Below the pieces are notes generated by a model, which saw nothing but the letters and a program-made list of their open reading frames with translations, was not told the origin of the DNA and did not search any database. The translations under genes and the position numbers were made by a program. From a virus, in IMG/VR virus record IMGVR_UViG_3300049893_000959, positions 1 to 28,873 of that record: a stretch of 28,873 bases of DNA, one strand, 5' to 3'. The first letter of the stretch is position 1; each line of letters starts with the position of its first letter. Of this stretch, positions 24,085-28,873 are shown one piece after another.

Positions 24085-24929
24085 TGCCAATTTTTAACTA
24101 TAAAGATGTCAGCGTTAAAATAAATGGCTCTGGAATATTAGCTGAATCAGCAAGTATTCAAAGTCAAAATAATTTATCGCCGTTTTATGTAATAGGAAAG
24201 GGATACGAAAGAACATCCACTGTTAAAAATGTTATATCCGGACCAATACAAAGCAATATTGGATTGCAGTATATTTTGCAAACAAATTATAGTCCAGATT
24301 TTAATCTTGTAAATAGAATAAAAAATTCTCCACTTTCTTCTTATTTATACCCGGCAACTAATTTAGAAGTAGCTGGAATTAGCGGGGTTGGATATTTAAC
24401 AAATTTTTCAGTAAATTTAGATGGGAATAATCCGGTGTCGGTTCAATCAAATTATGCAATATTTAATGAGATGTCTGGAAATTTGGGAGGAAGTAGTTTA
24501 GTTGGAGAAAAGTATTCACTGGATAATATTTCCGGTTTAGCTCATGGATATACAACTTTTGTTACGGGTCCGCAAAATTATGTAACTGGTAGGGTGTTTG
24601 ATTTGAATTATCAATGTGATTTGAATTGGAAACCCTTGTATATTTTAGGAAGAAAATCGCCGCTTCAGGTAAATTTTATGGATGGAAAGGAAACCATATC
24701 TTTTACTAGGGATGTTTATACTGGTGTAAACTTTTCGGGACAACAATTAACTGGATATTTTAATTTTTCAGATTCTAGCATCGATTTTTATGGTCTTGGA
24801 TATTTAAATGGCGCGACAAATAATCTTATACAATTAGGGCTTACCGGTATGATAATACGACAGGTATCAACATCGATAGATGTAGATGATTGGGTAAAAG
24901 TTAAAGTAGAAGCTGAAAGATATTTCTAA
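24084..24929 (+). CDS. Tail-tube-like protein, second of three paralogues
   Basis: 281 residues from ATG 24084 (MPIFNYKDVSVKINGSGILA). Segments LSPFYVIGKGYERTS, GYLTNFSVNLDGNNPVSVQS and FDLNYQCDLNWKPLY line up with parts of the following gene (LSPDYIVTKRHPDNL, GYLSSYNLALKPNNPLSVNA, VDFNYSCQINPNY). The order and spacing are conserved, so the two are clearly related. No enzyme motif is present. Both junctions are one-base TAATG overlaps, so the three genes are probably translated together. Probably a component of the tail tube or its surface. Confidence 0.65.
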   Translation: MPIFNYKDVSVKINGSGILAESASIQSQNNLSPFYVIGKGYERTSTVKNVISGPIQSNIGLQYILQTNYSPDFNLVNRIKNSPLSSYLYPATNLEVAGISGVGYLTNFSVNLDGNNPVSVQSNYAIFNEMSGNLGGSSLVGEKYSLDNISGLAHGYTTFVTGPQNYVTGRVFDLNYQCDLNWKPLYILGRKSPLQVNFMDGKETISFTRDVYTGVNFSGQQLTGYFNFSDSSIDFYGLGYLNGATNNLIQLGLTGMIIRQVSTSIDVDDWVKVKVEAERYF

Positions 24930-27133
24930 TGTCTTACGAGATTTATAAAGATGGTAAAATATATTTGGATGGTGTTGAATTTTTAGCTAATTCAATTTCT
25001 ATTACAACGGAAAATAGTTTATCGCCTGATTATATAGTAACAAAAAGGCATCCAGATAATCTATATCCATCAAATGGGATAAAGGGAAATATAAGTTTAT
25101 CATATTACTTAACTGGAAATGATTATTTGTATAATTTTGTTACAAATGAACAGCGAGGAATATCTGTAAGTTCTTTGGGTTCAAATCTCGTATCAATGAA
25201 TGTTACTGGATATCTATCAAGTTATAATTTAGCATTAAAGCCTAACAATCCATTATCTGTAAATGCTAATATTGTATTTTTTGAAGAAATATCAGGAACG
25301 GCAAGTGTTTCATATTCTACATATCTAGTAGAACCTAAAATATTATCAACCTCTGATATTATAGTTGACGCGCTGCAGGGATTTTCGGAAGAAAATATTA
25401 CAAATATTGAATCTGTTGATTTTAATTATTCGTGTCAAATAAATCCAAATTATACTATAAATACAGGAGCATTGCCTTATGATACGTATCCATATAATAT
25501 AAGACCGTCTAGTGTTACCTATGGAGAAAAACAAATAAGTGCAAATTTAGTATATGACGGGTATTCACAAACGGCAAATTATACAATACCGGTTACGGGA
25601 AAAAATATGGGTGTTAGAGTTAGATATCGACACCCTGAAATTCCAAATTTTTCGGGTTCATTTATTTGCTCTGGAAAATTAACATCAAAAAATATCAAAA
25701 CATCCGTTGGGGATCATATATTAACAAGTTTGTCAATTGTTCAATATAATGTTGACGAGCCACCAACAATTACAGGATTTGACCCAATTACAAGTTCGCC
25801 AGGTTCGTTTGTTAGAATATCTGGAAGAAATTTTTCAAATGTTTCAAATGTTTATTTTCACGATAGGGAAGCAATCCGATATACTGTTATCAATGATACT
25901 TTGATATCTGGAATAGTTCCATACGATGCTATTACCGGAAAGATAAACGTATATACATATGGGGGAATGGCGCAATCATCTACTAATTATTTATTAAGTT
26001 ATCCGCCAATAAATATAAAGTATGTAAGTCAATATACCGGATTTTCTGGTCAGCCGGTTCTAATTAGTGGTGATAATTTTTATAGAATTAGTCATGTTTT
26101 TTGGGGGAATGAAAGTGGAACTTTTAGAAATATAAATTCTGGATGCGTTAACGCTTATATTCCCGGATATGCAAAATCTGGAATATTAAAAGTTGTATCA
26201 ACAGGAAGAAATCTCTTTGCTAATGCTCCGCATGGATATGTTCCGGTCCCGTTTATAACAGGATTTGAGCATTGGTCTGGAATGAGTGGCGATATTGTTA
26301 GGGTTTCTGGGTTTGGTTTTAGTGGAATAAATACATTTAAATTTAATAACATCAATGCCATGTCATTTGATGTGATAAGCAACGAATTAATGACTGGAGT
26401 AGTTCCGAGTGGCAATATCAATGGTTATATTTATTTACGGGGAACAAGTGGTGTTGCGTGTTTATCCAGAGATAAATTTCGATCATCATTATTTATTTCT
26501 GGAATCAATCCTCTGAGCGGAAGCGCGGGAGATATTGTTGAGATATCTGGTTATAATTTTCAAACTGGAATTTTATATCAATTATCTGGAGGATTTAAGG
26601 TAAAATTTAATAATTCATTATCAATATTTCAAATACATAATAATAGATTGTTGACAGGGAAGGCTCCGGCTGGTTTTACGGCTGGACCAATATATTTATA
26701 CGATCCAGATAATGTAGTTTATTATAATACTGGTTTCTGGGGCAGAAAAAATGCAACACCAACAATAACAAGTTTTTCACCATCTTATGCTGTTTCTGGA
26801 TATAGATATGATGGGTATATAGAAGGAACAGAATTATTCAATGTAACTGGATTAAGGTTTATCGGAACGGATGGAACGTCAACATCAGACCAAAATGCTG
26901 GAAGAACATATATTATTCCAATGATAAACGACATTGGAGAAAGAGTTTTAAGATCTGATTCTCTTGGTTTAAGATTAAATATAACAAATTATACTGGATT
27001 TGTTTTTCCAACTGGAGTAGCAAGTCATCCAGCAAAAGCAACTGGAAGATTTGATTTGTATCTTTATACAACCCAATATTCAACAAGTTATACATCTACA
27101 AAACTACTCATTGAGAGCGCGCCGCGATTGTAG
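24929..27133 (+). CDS. Tail-tube-like protein with about five IPT/TIG Ig-like domains
   Basis: 734 residues from ATG 24929. Residues 1-275 are paralogous to the previous protein (LSPDYIV, GYLSSYNLALKPNNPLSVNA, ISGTASVSYS). From about 278 on, IPT/TIG-type Ig-like units follow: PPTITGFDPITSSPGSFVRI, a second unit with GFSGQPVLISGDNFY, a third beginning PFITGFEHWSGMSGDIVRVS, a fourth FISGINPLSGSAGDIVEISG, and a degenerate fifth, TPTITSFSPSYAVSG. Each unit has the typical G-F-x-P start and SGxxF turn. Phage Ig-like domains usually stick out from the virion and bind carbohydrate weakly. The end overlaps the stop of the opposite-strand gene by 26 bp. Confidence 0.75.
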   Translation: MSYEIYKDGKIYLDGVEFLANSISITTENSLSPDYIVTKRHPDNLYPSNGIKGNISLSYYLTGNDYLYNFVTNEQRGISVSSLGSNLVSMNVTGYLSSYNLALKPNNPLSVNANIVFFEEISGTASVSYSTYLVEPKILSTSDIIVDALQGFSEENITNIESVDFNYSCQINPNYTINTGALPYDTYPYNIRPSSVTYGEKQISANLVYDGYSQTANYTIPVTGKNMGVRVRYRHPEIPNFSGSFICSGKLTSKNIKTSVGDHILTSLSIVQYNVDEPPTITGFDPITSSPGSFVRISGRNFSNVSNVYFHDREAIRYTVINDTLISGIVPYDAITGKINVYTYGGMAQSSTNYLLSYPPINIKYVSQYTGFSGQPVLISGDNFYRISHVFWGNESGTFRNINSGCVNAYIPGYAKSGILKVVSTGRNLFANAPHGYVPVPFITGFEHWSGMSGDIVRVSGFGFSGINTFKFNNINAMSFDVISNELMTGVVPSGNINGYIYLRGTSGVACLSRDKFRSSLFISGINPLSGSAGDIVEISGYNFQTGILYQLSGGFKVKFNNSLSIFQIHNNRLLTGKAPAGFTAGPIYLYDPDNVVYYNTGFWGRKNATPTITSFSPSYAVSGYRYDGYIEGTELFNVTGLRFIGTDGTSTSDQNAGRTYIIPMINDIGERVLRSDSLGLRLNITNYTGFVFPTGVASHPAKATGRFDLYLYTTQYSTSYTSTKLLIESAPRL

Positions 27134-28118
27134 CTTCTTTTGCTTTGATTTTGCCAAGAATATCAAATATTTCTGTCGTGGGAATATCATTTACGGAGTT
27201 ATAGGATTGTATTCTTTTCTTGTATTCTTCTGTTAAACCCTTTGCTATTAATGTTGCTTTCATTTTATCAAATGAGATTCCTTTGGCTTCTAATGTTGAT
27301 GCTAATAGCGTGGCTGGACTGCTTATTGACTGTGTTTGTTCTTGTGGAATTTCATTGTTATTTTTGGGCGACAGTTCTTCCGCTGATACAATACCAATAC
27401 GCAAAAAACCACGAACGGCTCGGCAAAAGGCTCTATTTTCAGCCATTTCAACAAGATAGTTTTTGGTCATCTGGTTTGTGGTGAGAAGATTTGCGCTGCC
27501 GACGCCGGAAGATCCAATCGTATCAAAAACAGCTTCAGGATTTAAAATAGGGGTCTCGTAATTCGGAATCCAATAAATTCTACAAACAATCGATGCGTAT
27601 TCGTTGGACGCCTGATGAATACTATAACTAATATCGGTAAATCCGCGTAAAAAGGCTAAATAACGGATTCCCTGTAATGTAATTACAAGATCGCGGTCCT
27701 TAACCTTATCTTCGATAACTGAAATTTCTGAAATTTTTTTCTTATGTTCCTTCTCAATTCGCTCGGTATGCTGTGGATTAAGATATAAAAATTGTGGTGG
27801 AATCATTGATCGCCAATTAACAGTTCCATCGTCTGAAAATATATAATCGAAATTTTCAAGCAGTCCGTATTCGTTGCGTCTGAATGTTCGCGGAGGGACA
27901 TTATTCGATACTTTACTTTCACAGATAATATTTGATGGCAGTCTTGGTTCTGCGTTGGTTTCTGTTGGGGCGGTTATGGATTCGGTGGTTAATTGGGTTA
28001 TTTGTGGTCCATTTTCTAAACTTTCTCGTTCTGGAAATGGATTTAACGAATATCCCTTGTTTTTATTATCAGTATTAATTGATTCTGTGACTGTTGATGT
28101 TGTATTTTTGTTTTTCAT
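27108..28118 (-). CDS. Probable single-strand DNA-annealing (Rad52/ERF-like) recombination protein
   Basis: 336 residues from ATG 28118. The first 90 residues are polar and probably disordered. The middle (DLVITLQGIRYLAFLRGFTD, YASIVCRIYWIPNYETPI, AENRAFCRAVRGFLRIGIVS, about 145-252) has the pattern of phage annealing proteins: a Gly-rich helix, a beta-sheet, and an ENRAFCRAVR helix like the AETRAxxRALR motif of the family. The C-terminus (ATLLASTLEAKGISFDKMKA and ETTEIFDILGKIK-like helix) could bind a partner. Such proteins anneal complementary strands in phage recombination. The family is by pattern only. It ends in TGA and overlaps the convergent plus gene by 26 bp. Confidence 0.5.
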   Translation of the reverse strand: MKNKNTTSTVTESINTDNKNKGYSLNPFPERESLENGPQITQLTTESITAPTETNAEPRLPSNIICESKVSNNVPPRTFRRNEYGLLENFDYIFSDDGTVNWRSMIPPQFLYLNPQHTERIEKEHKKKISEISVIEDKVKDRDLVITLQGIRYLAFLRGFTDISYSIHQASNEYASIVCRIYWIPNYETPILNPEAVFDTIGSSGVGSANLLTTNQMTKNYLVEMAENRAFCRAVRGFLRIGIVSAEELSPKNNNEIPQEQTQSISSPATLLASTLEAKGISFDKMKATLIAKGLTEEYKKRIQSYNSVNDIPTTEIFDILGKIKAKEATIAARSQ

Positions 28119-28169
28119 AGAAAATTATTTTTAAGGTTAATTAAAGAATAACAGAAGAATTTAACAGTG

Positions 28170-28873
28170 TCAAATCTTTTCTAGTATAGCTAGATGTGGA
28201 AACTCGTTGACGAGAATTTCTGAATCTTCTTCGACTTTGTGAATTTTTTCGGTAAAGTCTGAGCATGGTTTGTTATTGTAATAAGCGTAATCTGACGGGT
28301 ATATCTTGCCAGAAGAAAGGATAAAACGGTTAGTTTTGTAATAAAGATTATTTATATCTTTTTCCTTAAATTCTGCGCGGTCCATTAATTTTATTGGAAT
28401 TCGATTGTGGATAAGTCCAATTTCAAAATAATCTAATTTAAGAGAATCGAGGGTTTCTTGGTTCATAAATCCAATCATATCGGTCTTGATTCCTATTTTT
28501 TGAGAAAATAATACGTCGTTGGGATTGGTATGTCTGCTTATCTTAAACACCATTTGCTTGATTCTAGGTTTAAATGCCGTTAATAGATTTGGATTCGGTA
28601 ATCTATCAGTAATAATAACACAATCGCAGCGTTTCAATTGTTCTGCCAGGATATTATCATTTTGGAAAAGATCATAACGCATAACTATCGTATTGACGCC
28701 TAAGTGGTTATGGTCAACAACTTGGTTTGGCACGCTTTCAATAATACGTTGTTGGTAGAAATCCCCATAAGTTACGTACTTATATGGAAAACTATTTGAA
28801 AGATTTAACAAGTTTAGCGCGGCGGCGGCAATATCTTCTGGTTTAATTGTATTAATTGTTTTGGGGTGTTCAT
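28170..28873 (-). CDS. Unidentified protein, 5' end outside window
   Basis: The frame is open from the right edge to TGA 28172-28170, giving about 233 visible residues. An in-frame TTG at 28811 is unlikely to be the start because the coding pattern continues upstream (KTINTIKPEDIAAAALNLLN). The visible part has an alpha/beta look with CDCVIITDRLPNPNLL, then IKQMVFKISRHTNPNDVLF and a later FILSSGKIYPSDYAYYNN. I do not recognise a family; a glycosyltransferase-type or nucleotide-binding fold is only one possibility. It lies 51 nt before the annealing-protein gene and is probably in the same transcript. Confidence 0.55.
   Translation of the reverse strand, partial: EHPKTINTIKPEDIAAAALNLLNLSNSFPYKYVTYGDFYQQRIIESVPNQVVDHNHLGVNTIVMRYDLFQNDNILAEQLKRCDCVIITDRLPNPNLLTAFKPRIKQMVFKISRHTNPNDVLFSQKIGIKTDMIGFMNQETLDSLKLDYFEIGLIHNRIPIKLMDRAEFKEKDINNLYYKTNRFILSSGKIYPSDYAYYNNKPCSDFTEKIHKVEEDSEILVNEFPHLAILEKI

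Noticed and set aside
23153-27140. The plus-strand block as an invertible (phase-variable) segment
   Set aside because: I saw no inverted repeats at the two ends and no recombinase gene in the window. The 26-bp overlap of the convergent stops suggests a settled arrangement.
1-28873. Reassigned stop codon (alternative genetic code)
   Set aside because: TAA, TAG and TGA are all used as terminal stops, and no conserved domain is interrupted by one.
1-28873. tRNA genes, CRISPR arrays or insertion sequences
   Set aside because: The intergenic gaps are all short (133 bp at most) and none shows a cloverleaf, spaced repeats or a transposase frame.

Overview
This window is a piece of a tailed double-stranded DNA phage genome (Caudoviricetes), most probably a long-tailed siphovirus. 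The evidence is a lambda-like tail-tip block in the order M-L-K-I-J, an HK97-type capsid block, several fibre or beta-helix proteins and two homing endonucleases. No tRNA, rRNA, CRISPR array or host metabolic gene was seen. The DNA is AT-rich. Nearly all genes stop with TAA (a few use TAG or TGA), so the standard bacterial code applies. Almost no gene has a Shine-Dalgarno sequence, which suggests a host that does not depend on one (Bacteroidota is one possibility). The host cannot be named from this window.

Layout, read in the main direction of transcription (minus strand, right to left). The right edge holds an unidentified partial gene (28873-28170) and a probable single-strand annealing recombination protein (28118-27108). 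Next comes a block of three genes on the opposite strand (23224-27133). They encode three related proteins that look like tail-tube or tail-surface proteins, and the last carries about five IPT/TIG immunoglobulin-like domains. From 23152 down to 15248 the minus strand encodes homologues of lambda gpM, gpL, gpK, gpI and gpJ, which form the tail tip. Several of these carry added modules: carbohydrate-binding-like segments in M and L, and a delta-60-type beta-propeller on I. Fibre proteins follow (15248-13061), then three small genes. After these come a fused prohead protease and scaffold (12072-10576), a probable decoration protein (10491-9916) and the major capsid protein (9869-8760). A LAGLIDADG endonuclease sits just after the capsid terminator. 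Small unidentified proteins and small virion-type proteins follow, then an HNH endonuclease, and finally a fibre protein and two beta-helix proteins that run off the left edge.

How it works together: the capsid genes would build, mature and decorate the prohead. M-L-K-I-J and the fibres would form the tip that binds and opens the host envelope. The beta-helix proteins probably bind or cut surface polysaccharide. Transcription seems to be divided into units by three hairpin terminators and by a repeated intergenic element (GTGTAAT on the coding strand). This element lies 22-36 nt before the start codons of six minus-strand genes, with a variant before the plus-strand block. It is the best candidate here for an undescribed promoter class.
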